Translations under genes and position numbers: made by a program
Source: Parascedosporium putredinis
Taxonomy: Eukaryota > Ascomycota > Sordariomycetes > Microascales > Microascaceae
Reading direction: 5' to 3'
DNA: 64,000 nucleotides
NCBI GenBank assembly: GCA_949357655.1
Contig: CASHTG010000001.1
Span: 1-64,000 of the forward strand
Part shown: one piece after another, positions 12,022 through 23,778 of the stretch
Layout of the letters: every line of letters starts with the position of its first letter
Position numbering within the stretch: the first letter of the stretch is position 1
Notes under the pieces: generated by a model
What the model was told of the DNA's origin: nothing
Databases searched by the model: none
The model's input: the letters and a program-made list of their open reading frames with translations, nothing else

Positions 12022-12539
12022 ATGGGAAAGAGAAAGAAGAGCTCTAGAGGGCCCCAGGGCCCTAGAAAGGTATCAAGTAACGGACGATTTAATTTCTGGT
12101 CAGTTTAGCAATTTTAGAGTGGTGGCTAATCCCTCTCAAGAAAGATCCACTGCCAACGAAATTTACGTGTCTATTTTGCAACCATGAAGAAGCCGTCACT
12201 GTTCTCCTTGATAAAAAGGGTGGAGTTGGTCAACTTGACTGCGCAGTATGTGGTCAGACATTTCAATGCGCTATAAATTGTAAGTAGGAGCCTAGCCTCT
12301 ACTGCCTCCACTAACGATACTACAGATCTTTCTGCTGCGGTTGATGTATATGGTGAATGGGTGGATGCTGCAGGTAAGTTTTATATCTTATCGTTGCTGT
12401 AGCCGGCCTAGCTGCTCACTGTCCTCTAGATCTGGTTGCGAAGGAGACTGATACTCGGGCGAGCGGGTCCGATGCTCCAACTCGATCGCTACGATCTCGA
12501 AAACCCTCAGATGATGGTCTAAATGACGAGGAAGACTAA
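12022..12539 (+). CDS. ELF1: Transcription elongation factor Elf1
   Basis: Small zinc-binding factor that travels with RNA polymerase II and acts at nucleosomes. The basic N-terminus MGKRKKSSRGPQGPRK is exact for the family. The zinc domain follows as KFTCLFCNHEEAVTVLLDKK and GQLDCAVCGQTFQCAINY, giving the C-x2-C and C-x2-C pairs. Then comes DLSAAVDVYGEWVDAAD-type sequence split by two introns (GTAAGTAG and GTAAGTTT donors), and an acidic tail ending DGLNDEED. First intron starts GTATCA after RK. All exons join in frame with no missing base, so this is one of the intact genes. It lies between URC1 and UPRT, with only about 110 bp separating its stop from the convergent UPRT stop. Confidence 0.93.
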
Positions 12540-12649
12540 GCAGTTGGCGGCCCTGAATTTCCAGACCACACAATACCGTTATGGGCGAGGTTGCCATTAT
12601 CGCCGTCTTTGTATTGTCCCCAGAAATTCTTCACCGTACCCTCGCACTC

Positions 12650-13644
12650 TCACATGGTGTAGAAACGGTCACCGAAATCTCCGAGGCCGGGAACAATGTA
12701 ACTATCACAGTATTAGTAAACAGAAGTCATTTGCCATGTTAAGTAGATGGAGGGGAGATACTTTTCTCGTCCAAGCCCTACATGTAGACATCAATATCCG
12801 TTAGAGAATGGACCTACTTCAACAGATTGTGAGGGACATTCTAGTGTCTTACCTGGTCAACAAAGGCTGTAACGACCCGCAGCTTTGGAAATCGTCTTGC
12901 AAAGTTCCCTATACCTTCTGGGCTTGCGATAATGTTTAGGAACAATATTCGCTCTTCCGGCACGCCACGAGAAATTAGAACCTCGACAGCCATAATGGCA
13001 GATCCGCCTATTGTGTCAAGACGTCAGTACGGTGTGCCTATATCGGCTTAAGTTTGAATTGCAATATTCTACCTACCGGTAGCAAACATAGGGTCAAGTA
13101 ACAAAACCCAGCGGTCGGCGATATCCTCAGGAAGTTTGTCGTAGAAGAGTCTCGGACAAGACGTTTCTTCGTCTCTCTGTATGAGGATTTTTCCTATCCG
13201 GACGGATCGGCAGCAGTCTCTTAATCCTTGTTCCATGGCCTCCCCTGCGCGCATAATGGACACGCCACAAATTTTGCCTTGAAAAGTAAGGCCATTATAT
13301 GATCTACCAACTGGGGTGGTCACGGCTTGTTCAATGACTGGCAGATGATTCAGGCCCTCTTCAACAAGAAGGCGTATAATTCTATTTGAGTAGAATATAA
13401 AGTCTGCCCGTTCTGTGTTTCGGTCGCGAATGATACTAAGACAGTTAGCTACGCCCTGCTCCATTGCTGCCATGTTTGCCTAAAGCCTACGTGAGAAGCG
13501 CAATCAACTGTGGGCTCTGAGTGAGGACGTGGACATTCTCGAAAGGTACTTTTTGGAAATTGTTGCACTTGGCTTTTGGCTACCAGCACGATAATCAGGG
13601 CCAACAGATTCAAGAGGCGAGTTCGACGCATGATGTGGATCCAT
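12650..13644 (-). CDS. Uracil phosphoribosyltransferase (UPRT)
   Basis: Converts uracil and PRPP to UMP; the fungal homologues are FUR1 (salvage) and URC6 (uracil catabolism cluster). Adjacency to URC1 favours the URC6 role (inference). It begins MDPHHASNSPLESVGPDY. Next come VPFENVHVLTQSPQLIALLT and, after an intron, IIRDRNTERADFIFYSNRII. The middle reads VTTPVGRSYNGLTFQGKICG and VSIMRAGEAMEQGLRDCCR. The PRPP loop is LLLDPMFATG followed by GSAIMAVEVLISRGVPEE. The C-terminus is YIVPGLGDFGDRFYTM, the usual UPRT ending. One base is missing near 13552 (A run in sense). The intron at about 13442-13486 contains an ATG in frame with the next exon, so gene finders may start the protein there wrongly, or it may be a real alternative start. 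Confidence 0.9.
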
Positions 13645-14297
13645 CTTTATCCTAGATATACGAAACTGCGATAGTAAGTTAATTGAAGGTTGAAGCTCGC
13701 ATCAAGGCTCTCTTGGCAAGGACAACTGGAGAACTAGATCGACTCTTCCCGATCTCATTTAAGGGCAACTTGACTAAAGGCGTCGGCAATGTGTAGGATT
13801 TCTTGCTGGCGGGTGCGGATCACTCAACGTGTGGAAAGGAAAAGTACGGAGATAGCGAGGCAAATTGTATTAATGTTTATCTTCACGGGTTGGAGGGAGC
13901 ATGCACCCAACGACTCCTCTCGAGTATTATTGAAAGGGAAAGCAAGTGGGCGGGTCAAGATCTTAGCTAATACAGACTGTATTGCAAGGCTGATGGCGCG
14001 GAGTACTCAACGCGATTGGCTATTGCACTGTCAAACGGCGCATTTCAACCACGTTCACCCTCTTCTTTCATCAACGAACGCATTATCCCTATCCCAGCCC
14101 TTAACGACTTGGTTTTCGTTGGAGGGCTTGGCAGATGCCGATATTTGTATTGCAAGAACGAACATCGAACCTACCTGAGCACGTATCACCTCGATCGTTC
14201 CGGCTGGGCGGACTATTTATGACTGCGCCGATCCACCTTCCCATCTAACTCTACCACCACTTACCATCCCATATCGCGCTCGCACTCCTCTCTCGCA
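13645..14297. promoter_or_regulatory. Divergent promoter region, UPRT / WAPL
   Basis: About 650 bp between divergent starts. The last 120 bp before the WAPL ATG are pyrimidine-rich, as in many fungal 5' leaders. Open frames here (13789-14178, 14016-14222) show no family features. Confidence 0.5.
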
Positions 14298-16757
14298 ATG
14301 GGCCCGGAGGAGAAATCGAAAGAGAGACACCATAAATCGCATACCGCTCCTAGAAAGCGCTCCTTCCTAAATGCCTTCAGCCAGGATGGGTATGCCAACA
14401 CCAATACCGCTCGTTTTCCTCAACCTTTCTCATCACCCACAGCCTCAAATGAGATGGTTTCGCCTGAACGAACCTTAGAAGTAGAGACAAGTAACTTTGC
14501 TGCGTCACGAGCTGCGATCATGAAGAACAGTAGAAATCAAGCTGGATGCGAGCCTGGCTTGGACCCCTATGACCTAACCGGCCTTGATGGCCCTGCTATT
14601 TCCGTCCCAAGTCCTAGTCGAGCAGGACAAAGGTCATCCTTAGCCAAACCAGCGCTGAAACCCGAAAATGAAAAGAGGGTCGATTCTCTCACCCAAAAGA
14701 GTCTCAAATCGACTCTGCGCAAACCTTCCCGTACAGGAACAAAGGCAATCGTTGAGCAGAACGCCCAGCCCAGCTTGAGAAAACCAGCGGCGTCCAAACC
14801 CGGCCATTGCGCCATAAAACCCCACCCTCTTCAGCCCCTAGGGTTGATGGATCGTTGTCAAGTAATCCGACGCATCCCTGGCATCCCCCACCTGGCAGTC
14901 GGAGGCACGAACGCCTTATCGATAATTTAGCTCTCCAGGTCGAACAGCACCACGGTACCGCTGTGGCTGATGATGCCGTTTCTCCCAACGACGATGTCAA
15001 GCTTGATATGGATGTCTGCTCTCCAGCGCATAATGCAACACCAAGGCATAACCGGGTCAATAAAGCAGCTACTACGGTCAAGGTTACGTATGGATCACGG
15101 AGGTCAATCCTGAGGGAGGTCAACCCAACAGATCCAGTTCAATCCCTAATAGCATCCCCGGCCATGAAACCGACACTTCCCTCGGACCAAGGAGACTTAT
15201 TCTCCCTTAATGTTCCCATTTTATCAGATGATAGCGACGAGGACACGTCGCACAAAGGCGCAGTCCAAAGCATACACGAGCTTCGTCAAGCAGGCGCCAA
15301 TAATCGGTATACGGATGAGATAGATGACCTACTTGAGCGGGTCGGCCTCCCACAGAGCGAGACAGCTTCCCTTCGAAGGAATGCCCTCCTTGAAATTGCG
15401 ACGAAGTTACATGAAAAGCGGTTTCTTCGTCAGTTCAAAGATTACGGCCCTCCGCGAACTCTCTTCGATGACCTTTCTGCTGAAACGGACCCGATAAATG
15501 CATTTTCACTCATCTCGGCGCTGCTTACCCTCCTCGGGGCCAGTGTACCCATCTGGAACTACAAGACGCTTCAGGATGCAGGCATTTGCCGGCTTCTTGC
15601 AAGGTTGTTGCAACATCATGAAGACATATTCGATATCGCTACGCGAAAAGAATTGAAGCTCTCGCGGAAATCTCAACAAGCCGTGGCTGTACTAGGCACA
15701 TTGGTTGGGCGCCTAAGTTTTTGGCCCTCAAAACCGACTGGAATGTCGCCTCATAGGCTTGCTCTTATGTTCATGTTCATCTCTTGCCGCTCACAAGAAG
15801 GGATAGAGTGTCTCAAGACGTCATCCCAAGTCATCGGGCACCTCCTGTACCTTTTAAAATCATCGTTTCGGCATGAAACCTCCAAACAGGATGAGAAAGA
15901 TCTCAGTTCGCATGATAGACTCATGGTTGCTACGATCCTTGAAGAATTATCCGGTGCCGCCGTCACTGACCCGGGCCCCATGGAGTGGCCTGAAGGCCAC
16001 CATCACACGATATCAAATGCCCTAGATATTGCTCTTAAGCGGCCTGCTACCACATTTGGAGCGATTGAGAGTTCAATTTTGAAATTGGCAATGAATACTA
16101 CCAACAATAGTGCCCCTGCTGCCTCCATCTGGCAAGATACTGGACGCTTCCAAACCCTTGTCGCATCAGCCACCAGCCATTTCAATCTTGTGAAATCGGA
16201 TGTGGCCAACGGTCAATGGAATGCTGACCTCTACAATCGGTTGTTACTCATCCTCGGTGTTACAATCAATATTTGCGAACATGTTAGACCAGCAGATCCG
16301 CCACTTGAAGATGCAGTGTTGGAGGATCTCATTCAGACCTTTCTTGATAACTCTTCTTTGACTCGTGAGGTAGGTCACACCTCGGACTCCTTATATTAGC
16401 GCGAAAGAACCACCGGCTCACACTTTACTATAGGCAGATTCTGTTGAAAAATCCCAGTTAAACGTGGTAGTGGGATATATTGCTTTAGCACTTGGCTACT
16501 TATGTCTGTCAGCACCGGTGCGGCAGCGGTTCAAATCAATGAATAATACGCGCGATGTGGTGTCTCTTGTAGATGCCATACGGGAGTTTATCTCCTTGTA
16601 TCAGTCTGTCGATAACAAGATGGATTCAAACGGCCAAATCACGCGCCTAAAGGCGCTTGTTGATACCCTCCAAGGGGGCCCTAAACTCGCAGCTCCAGGA
16701 ATGATTTGTTTTGCCCTCTTGACCCGATACCCAACCACAAAGCCTTTAAGCCCCTAA
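14298..16757 (+). CDS. WAPL-domain protein (cohesin release factor)
   Basis: Homologue of Wapl/Rad61, which opens the cohesin ring with Pds5. The first 300 or so residues are basic, Ser/Pro-rich and look disordered, as in other fungal Wapl proteins. The WAPL domain starts near 15300 with YTDEIDDLLERVGLPQSE. It continues LRRNALLEIATKLHEKRFLR, QFKDYGPPRTLFDDLSAE and a helical-repeat region of about 400 residues. An intron (donor GTAGGT after LTRE, acceptor CTATAG) joins ADSVEKSQLNVVVGYIALAL and a C-terminal helical stretch including LYQSVDNKMDSNGQITRLKA. One base is missing near 14806, where the frame changes after SKPGH. The exact C-terminus after TLQGG is uncertain; the reading ends at a TAA at 16755-16757. 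Confidence 0.83.
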
Positions 16758-17254
16758 CATTCATAATCTAGCCGAGACGATATTGACTCTCCGGCGATCT
16801 GGTGATATACCCAGGTTGTATTCGTGTGCGGGAATTGGTGTTAGCAGTACTATACAATAACTAGGAATGAGAAGCACCGCTAGATTTTACCCTCTAATCT
16901 TTTGGAGCTGGAGCTGAAAAGAGTCTCTCTTCCAGTTGATGCCACTTCTCGATTTACATGTGATTCTTATATCCATCACCATTGCATAAAACCGGTTAGA
17001 ATATCTCCAAGTACTCCACCCCTCATGACTACATGTAAAACATTTAAGCCTTGGAGCTCTCGCGACAACAAGCCTGGGGGTACTTCGCAATCATTTCTAT
17101 CATTTTCATTGTCATAATCTATTTTCTGCAACACGGCATTTAGGGCACTTAATACATATCATAGTTATCCATAACTATATTTTCACGTCCTCAGACAACA
17201 TATACTCAGCAGTCCAACCAGCACCCTCAAACGACGTGCTTCCCCAACTTACGA
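16758..17254. promoter_or_regulatory. Intergenic region, WAPL 3' / RHB1 5'
   Basis: About 500 bp between two plus-strand genes. No gene or repeat recognised. Confidence 0.45.
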
Positions 17255-18033
17255 ATGACGTCGCCAAAGCAACGAAAGGTTGCGATAGTCGGGAGTAGAT
17301 CCGTCGGTCTGTCCATGCCAACTACTCGCCCATATTGTTAAGCAGATAGGAAACTAAGGAACTAACACCTAGTAGGCAAGTCATCTCTCGCGGTTCAATT
17401 CGTCGATGGCCATTTCGTCGACAGCTACTACCCGACAATCGAGAATACGTTCACAAAAAACATCCGCTACAGAGGTCAAGATTTCACAACCGAAATCGTT
17501 GATACTGCAGGACAGGTATTTTATAGGTCTCCTGCACAGCCCTGTCTGTGTTTCCGAGGTGGCCGCACTTCATTAACTTGCCCGTGCGTTGGCTCCAGGA
17601 TGAATACAGCATACTAAACTCGAAACATTTTATTGGTATCCATGGTTATATGCTTGTATATTCAGTCGCATCATTGCCATCCTTCGAAATGGTACAGGTT
17701 GTCAGGGATAAGATCTTAAATCATCTTGTAAGTGCACATGCTTCTAGGGAAGGAGGAAATACCCACAGACTTAGATACTCATCTCTTCCCCAGGGCACTG
17801 ATTCTGTTCCCATTGTGATTGTCGGCAATAAGAGCGACTTGCGCCCGGAGCAGCGCCAAGTCAGTGCGGATGAAGGTAGAAAGTTGTCAGAACGTCTTCA
17901 GTGTGGATGGACCGAAGCCAGCGCAAGATACAACGAAAACGTTTCTAAGGCGTTTGAGCTTCTTGTTGCACAAATCGAAAAGTCTCAAAGCCCGGTCGAT
18001 ACCCAGGAAGGAAAGGCATGTTCACTCATGTAA
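17255..18033 (+). CDS. RHB1: Rheb-type small GTPase
   Basis: Ras-family GTPase of the Rheb group; in fungi it works in TOR signalling and arginine/lysine uptake and sits on endomembranes through a lipid tail. It starts MTSPKQRKVAIVGSRSVG. An intron interrupts the P-loop GSRSVG-KSS, which carries the Arg typical of Rheb. Next are VDGHFVDSYYPTIENTFTKN (switch I, with the invariant Thr), EIVDTAGQ-DEYSILN (switch II, with an intron between), GNKSDLRPEQRQV (base-binding NKxD) and TEASARYNENVSKAFELL. The C-terminus CSLM is a CaaX box expected to be farnesylated. Three introns fit and every join is in frame. No missing base was found. Confidence 0.93.
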
Positions 18034-18720
18034 GAGTTAGTTCATCCAAGACTAATAAGTCGCGTTTTCGTTTAAAACGCAGCACCACTTGTCTGTTTCC
18101 TTTCATGCTGTTTCTGATTAAGTGGGGCTCAAGGACAAGCAAGGGATTACTGTAGACCTCTATTTATTACATGTAGATTCTTGTTTTCAGATTCCATGGG
18201 TTGGAGACAGGGCCAATGATACAACCTATCGAGAACAGCTTGACCTTGCATGGCAGCTGCTAAACTCGGAACGGTACTGACTCTATCACAAGCAGATAGT
18301 CAGCATAATTGCCTCAGGTTTGAGAGCAACAAACGATCCTCGCTGTGTATGCTATTTTAATAGTTCAATCCTCAATGACCTCGTTGACGGATAGGATTGA
18401 TGCAAATACTACGTATAGGCTTAGCATATGCACCTACTCAGGTGGCAATTGGAAATTAGGTCCTGTCGGGGGAGGGGGGCGCGGTTAGATGAAACTATTC
18501 TCACCTATCTGAGTTGGTAGGTAAGTAAATCAATGTGTGCAAGAGTTTACCCCGCCATTGAGGTTCACTCTTTGATCAGGAGCTCGGTATTACCCCTCCA
18601 TTGGGAACGTCAACCTGACACCCCACTTTGACCCGCACCCACCAAGACAGAAAAATCTCGTCCCCTTCTCATCAACAACGGCTTGCAACACCCGCCATCA
18701 TCACAACAAAATAGTTCGGC
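18034..18720. promoter_or_regulatory. Intergenic region, RHB1 3' / SES1 5'
   Basis: About 690 bp. A G-rich tract lies at about 18466-18482. The last 120 bp are C-rich and precede the seryl-tRNA synthetase ATG. No gene recognised. Confidence 0.45.
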
Positions 18721-20582
18721 ATGCTCGACGTCGTAGACTTCATTTCTGAACGGGGTGGTAACCCAGAAAAGATTCGGGATTCGCAGCGACGGCGATATGC
18801 TGATGTCGAAGTTGTGGACCAAGTGATCGCGCTTTGGGAGGACCACCGAAAGGTACGGCATGGATCTCACCGTTCGATTACTTTTGAGCCTTCATATCCT
18901 AAATATAGCGGGCCTACTTAGACGCTTTACCAAGCTACACAGGTTGGGTCGAAGATCAACGAAGTCCAAAAACAAATTGGCATAAAGAAGAAGGTATAGA
19001 ACCATCGGCTCACACCTAGACTCGGCCGCGAGCCAAGCTATCCAATACTAATTTTATTGACAGGCGAAAGAAGACGCCTCAGAACTTTTAGAGCAAAAAG
19101 TTGCTCTTGACCTGGAGAAGAAGGCCCTGATCGATGCTGCGAGCGAGAAAGAAGCCAGTCTAAAGGCAAAGGTTTCTTCTATTGGGTACTACAACACCAC
19201 CAAGACAGAGCGATGGAATTTCAACTAATAATGAACTAGAAACATTGTTCATGAAACCGTGCCCGTCAGCAATAATGAGGTAGGTTGGGCCTGAATTGCA
19301 TAGCGTTATCTACTAAAGGTCGGCCGTCTATTGTTAGGATGATAACGAAATTCAAAAACATGGGCTCCAGAAGGACTTGTCGTTGAGAAGAAACAGTGTC
19401 TTTCGCACCACGAAGTCCTCCTCCGTCTTGACGGATATGACCAGGATAGAGGAGTAAAGGTTGCTGGCCACAGGGGGTATTTTCTGCGCCAATGGGGTGT
19501 CTTCCTGTAAGTCGCTATTCCGCACACTCATCCCACAACTAACATGCAGACCCTGTAGAAACCAGGCACTTATCAACTATGGTCTCGAGTTCCTTGCCCA
19601 GCATGAATATATACCTCTCCAGACACCCCAAATGATGCTCAAAAGTATATGGCCAAAACAGCACAACTATCTCAGTTTGACGAAGAGCTGTATAAAGTGG
19701 TTGACGGGGAACCACAGAATGACAAGTATCTCATTGCTACATCTGAGCAGCCTATCTCAGCATTCCACGCGGATGAATGGCTGGTGAATAACGATGTTCC
19801 TATCAAGTATCTAATTCCTATACTTACAACCACCTGAGTACCCGTCTTACTTTTTACTTAGGTACGCCGGCTACAGCACCTGCTACCGAAGAGAAGCGGG
19901 TTCACATGGAAGAGACGCTTGGGGGATCTACCGTGTACATGAGTTCACAAAGGTAAGTATCGAAGTATCGAAGCGTATTGGCAAAAGTCGGAATAACTAA
20001 CAGGGCGTGGAATAGGTAGAGCAGTTTCAGTTGACCGACCCGGAGAAGTCATGGGAAGCATTTGATGAGATGATATCCATCTCAGAACAGTTCTACCAGT
20101 CGCTGGGTTTGCCATACCGAATAGTTTCCATCGTCTCTGGGGCCCTGAATAACGCTGCAGCGAAGAAGCTCGACCTAGAAGCCTGGTTCCCATTCCAGGG
20201 CGAGTACAAGGAGCTTGTGTCTTGCTCAAACTGTACCGATTACCAGAGCAGAGCCCTCGAAATTCGGTTTGGTGCGAAATCTCAAACTGACGTCAAGAAA
20301 AATATGTTCATTGCTTGAATGCGACCCTTTGTGCAACCACAAGAACCCTTTGCTGCCTTTTGGAAAATTACCAGACGGAAGATGTAAGTGGACCTCGGAG
20401 CCATCCCTTTGTCAGGAACAAGTTAACCATGATCAACCTACTAGGGGTTCAAGGTACCCGAGCCGCTGAAAAAGTATCTTCCCGGCTCGCCTGACCTGAT
20501 TCCTTACTCAAAAGAGTTGCCGAAACACACGACATCACAAAAAACTGCCAATGTCAACCCTAAGAAGAAAGAATCCAAATGA
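18721..20582 (+). CDS. SES1: Seryl-tRNA synthetase, cytosolic
   Basis: Charges tRNA-Ser in the cytosol (class II synthetase). The N-terminal part reads MLDVVDFISERGGNPEKIRD and then a helical-arm sequence with SKINEVQKQIGIKKK, LLEQKVALDLEKKALIDAAS. The catalytic domain shows GYDQDRGVKVAGHRGYFLRQ, ALINYGLEFLAQHEYIPLQT, DKYLIATSEQPISAFHADEW, and motif 2 CYRREAGSHGRDAWGIYRVH. It continues WFPFQGEYKELVSCSNCTDY, LEIRFGAKSQTDVKK and the motif 3 region NATLCATTRTLCCLLENYQ. The C-terminus is lysine-rich, ending NPKKKESK. At least five introns. Three single bases are missing, all in A runs: about 19355, 19642 and 20300. The gene is essential, which argues for sequence error. Confidence 0.92.
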
Positions 20583-20894
20583 AGAGCTCTCAGAAACAGG
20601 AACGAACCGCTAGGTCTGCCTTGCTTATAAATCACAAACGTTTATGTAGAACCTCGACTATGCAATATACATGATTCTCACTGGCGCATTCCTTCTGCGA
20701 TTTCTGCCCCACTTTGCTCTTATAAATGGCTATTTGTAACAAGGTACCTCGGTACAAGCAATAAAATACTCAGCTCCGAGGGAGTGAGCACGGATGACGC
20801 ATAATTCCAAAACGCTTTGACTAACTCTTTGAACGTCCCTGACATTCACCACACCTCATGGTTGCAGCATAGGAGAAGTATATGCTGACACGGA
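20583..20894. other. Intergenic region, SES1 3' / C78 peptidase 5'
   Basis: About 310 bp. It contains a GTACCTCGGTAC element at 20745-20756. Nothing else recognised. Confidence 0.45.
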
Positions 20895-22281
20895 ATGGGA
20901 AAGATGCTAGAACTGGAACACTCTCGCTATTTGAGACATAATGTATGCCTTTATTCTTTCACCTGCTGTTCAAATCTAGAGTGCCGTGGGCCATTTATCT
21001 ATGACGTGGAACAACCTTAGCTCACCTGAAGCAGGATGCAACAAAACGTGTCCCCTACTACCGCCCTTGTTGGGGACGTAAGAAGACTAGGAGTCCGTGA
21101 AATCAAAGTATTATTACGCAGACTCCAAATGCTGATCTCAGTACCGATGTAGATGCGGGAATTGGGACTTTATGCTTACGAGAAGCGCATGCCGTCATGG
21201 CTTGAAACGCTTCTGCGCAAAGAACAAGGGACCTGGAAAGAAGGTAAAGCGCTCTTCATTCACCTCTATCTACATAATCTGCAGTGCGACCGCCAGGTGT
21301 TCTAAATGACGGCGATCTAGATGTGGTAAGCCGCTTGCGGCAATGCCTTCTGAACAGCGAGAGTACAGAATATGCGTATTTCTGCCATCACGCAACGCGA
21401 CAGCTATTCAAGTTGAAATGGGAAGGTATCTATACTATCCGTAGCCTTACTACCACAAGCCCGCGAACACTAAATTCCAAAGGCCAATTTTGCGGTTATA
21501 GGAACATCCAAATGCTAGTCTCCCATATTGATGCAACACACGCGCCTGAAAATCGCCGTTTCAGCACCGGCCCTCCTTCTGTCTTCGCCCTTCAAGATTG
21601 CATAGAAGAAGCCTGGGATAAAGGGATTCGCCCTGAAGGTCGTATTCAGACTGGCGGGATTAGAGGAACTAGGAAGTTCATCGGCACCCCAGAGGTGATG
21701 AGGTCCTAGCCATGTTTGTGCTCGCATATCACTCATTCCTACCATTTGATATAGGTTGAAGCTGTTTTGAAAGGTTTAGGTATCCCGTATGCCATCAACC
21801 TCCCTATAATCGATACTTATACATATAACTAATAGGATTGTCAGCTATGCCGTTCACGTCTTCCGCGGGTCTAAGACTAAGGCGGCGCATGACGAAGTTT
21901 TGAACGCAGTCCTCACATACTTTGAGAGACGCTCTCAATTCTCACCGCAAGATCCAAATTCACTTAGATGCACTCAGTTGCCGCCTCTCTATCTCCAAAC
22001 ACCGAGTAAGCTAACTGCCTCAATCATATATGGACTCTCTAACCTATCTCATAAGAACATTCGATGACTATCGTAGGAGTCGAAAAGTTAAGACAGGGGG
22101 GCTAAGCCTCCTCGTTTTTGACCCGAAATACTACTACACTGAAAAATGGGACCTCGCTATGGAGCGTGCACTCAAAGGCAAGGACGTCCTTAGGTTCCTC
22201 CGTCTGTATCGTCGAGGCGTATCCGACTTGAAAAGCTATCGTGAATTTGAAATCATTATGTGTCTGAATAACTCGGAATAA
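20895..22281 (+). CDS. C78-family cysteine peptidase (UFSP/ZUP1/Mug105-like)
   Basis: Papain-fold peptidase of family C78, which includes Ufm1-specific peptidases and the K63-deubiquitinase ZUP1. The region ELGLYAYEKRMPSWLETLLR precedes the domain. The catalytic Cys lies in KGQFCGYRNIQMLVSHI. Next are DCIEEAWDKGIRPEGRIQTG, GIRGTRKFIGTPE and LGIP. The catalytic His is in HSMTIVGVEKLRQGG, and the Asp is in LSLLVFDP. The end reads LKSYREFEIIMCLNN. A base is missing in the G run 22096-22101. Two introns in the 3' half are clear, one of them (about 22004-22052) just before HSMTIVG. The 5' end is unresolved: ATG at 20895 is a guess, ATG at 21036 is another, and a zinc finger expected in some relatives could not be seen. 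Which modifier it cleaves cannot be told from sequence. Confidence 0.75.
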
Positions 22282-22358
22282 GTAGTCGCAAGTATTTATA
22301 GGGCCACACAACGCCATCTTATTGGGGTGTCTGCCCTAGAATGGGAGCGCGGACTAAG

Positions 22359-23347
22359 CTAGGAACCACCTTCGAGAATCCACGCTCGAAGTCGTATAAG
22401 CGCAAGTGCTCTATGTGATATTGCGTTCTTCTCGTGTGCCGCCATCTCGGCAAATCTACATAGCACAGATGAGCGTAAGTCCTACCACAAAGGAATGTGT
22501 AGTATGGAAGGGTAGGAACTGTACGTTTTACCACCGTACTCGAAACATGCATCCCAGCCTTTGCTCGTTTGTATAAGAGGGTTAGTCCTTGGATGGCTGA
22601 ACAGATGTCGTTACTAAGACTCACCAAAGTTTTGCGGCCCTCGCGGCGGCACTATAGTACCCTATATGATATTAGTACCAAGAAAAGCCAAGGTGCTGCC
22701 TTTCGGCGAGTACCTTAGGTTATTCTCATGCGCCTTTAATATTCATTCACAATCGGGCTTGACAAACTGTCGTCCGTCCTTGGAACAGAATAGGCTCATG
22801 TCCAGGCCCATGTGAAAACGCGAATGTGCAAACAGCCTCCGCAGATTTATCAGGGAATCCTGCAAGCAGTTTATTCAAGCCATCGTTTCCGAGGTTCGTA
22901 GAAACCATTTGCTTTCAGCATCATGGTTGTTAGGATATCGAGTTATGGAGGTACAGATGGAGAAAAGGCAGGAAGACCAAACTGGTCTAGGCCGGCGACC
23001 TTGATAAACGTACATGTAAGGTCCTGGTAGCCCCTTCAACGCCTGGAAGCAGAGCGCAGTATCCTCAACAAGAACAGGCCCGTTTACCTAGTTCGACACT
23101 CAGTCAGTTTTCTTGCGGTTTTGGGGCTTTGCGTAGCCCCGGGCTACAGCCGAGTTTCTCTACATACTAGGTCCGCTGCCTTTTGACACTTGGTTCGAGT
23201 GATATCTTCAATAGAGCCTTGGATTTCTACAATATCAAGGTCCCTGCTGTGAACTGAGATGGCTGGCTCAAGCATCTCTTTCACTTCCCTCAGTTTGTTA
23301 GCATTCCCTGTGATAAGATACACCACGGGTTGGCCGATGGACCCCAT
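22359..23347 (-). CDS. HAM1: Inosine triphosphate pyrophosphatase
   Basis: Cleaves ITP, dITP and XTP to monophosphates and so keeps deaminated purines out of nucleic acids. It starts MGSIGQPVVYLITGNANKLR, the substrate-binding start of the family. Next: DLDIVEIQGSIEDITRTKCQ, then VNGPVLVEDTALCFQALKG and LPGPYM, with the catalytic Asp region EDTAL. Then NLGNDGLNKLLAGFPDKSAE, VCTFAFSHGPGHEPILFQGR, GTIVPPRGPQNFGWDACFEY and EMAAHEKNAISHRALAL. Several introns, for example GTACGT after LPGPYM and GTACAG after GGKT. A base appears missing near 22900. The normal length of about 190 residues fits. Only about 80 bp separate its stop from the C78 gene stop (convergent). Confidence 0.9.
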
Positions 23348-23778
23348 CTGAGAAGTTTTTATTGTAAGTATAGAAGAGAGGAAAAAGGGTATCAGGTTAT
23401 ATATTTTTGGGCCCGTCTCGGGAATATTTTTATTTTATCAATTATTTATAAGGAAAACCACTGAATACTGCTGTCGACTGCGAAGTGTGGGGTTTCGCCC
23501 CGAAACCGGGTTCTAATTGTACAGAGGCAGAGAGGGTCCTCTCTGATGGCAAACACCCCATGTGCACCTGACCTGGTCTTGATGGATCAATTACACCCGC
23601 CCAAGCATGGGCGGCAATATCTCTGCTTATATCTACACTACCAAACTCCGGCGGCTGATGCATGGAGCCCAAAGAGAGCGAGTAGCAATTTCAGGAAACC
23701 CTGAGTGAGGGCCTGACGGGATTGTGTAGTAGGGTCTTTACGGCTTTTTCCCCACCCGTTTTGTTCATCACCCTAAAT
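23348..23778. promoter_or_regulatory. Intergenic region, HAM1 5' / FAP7 3'
   Basis: About 430 bp between two minus-strand genes. AT-rich tract at 23400-23455. A 76-codon minus frame at 23442-23672 has no recognisable features. Confidence 0.45.

Noticed and set aside
13789..14222. Open frames of 129 and 68 codons before WAPL
   Set aside because: Overlapping frames with no motif in a divergent promoter; coding potential not supported.
23442..23672. 76-codon minus-strand ORF upstream of HAM1
   Set aside because: No family features; most likely part of the HAM1 leader or promoter.
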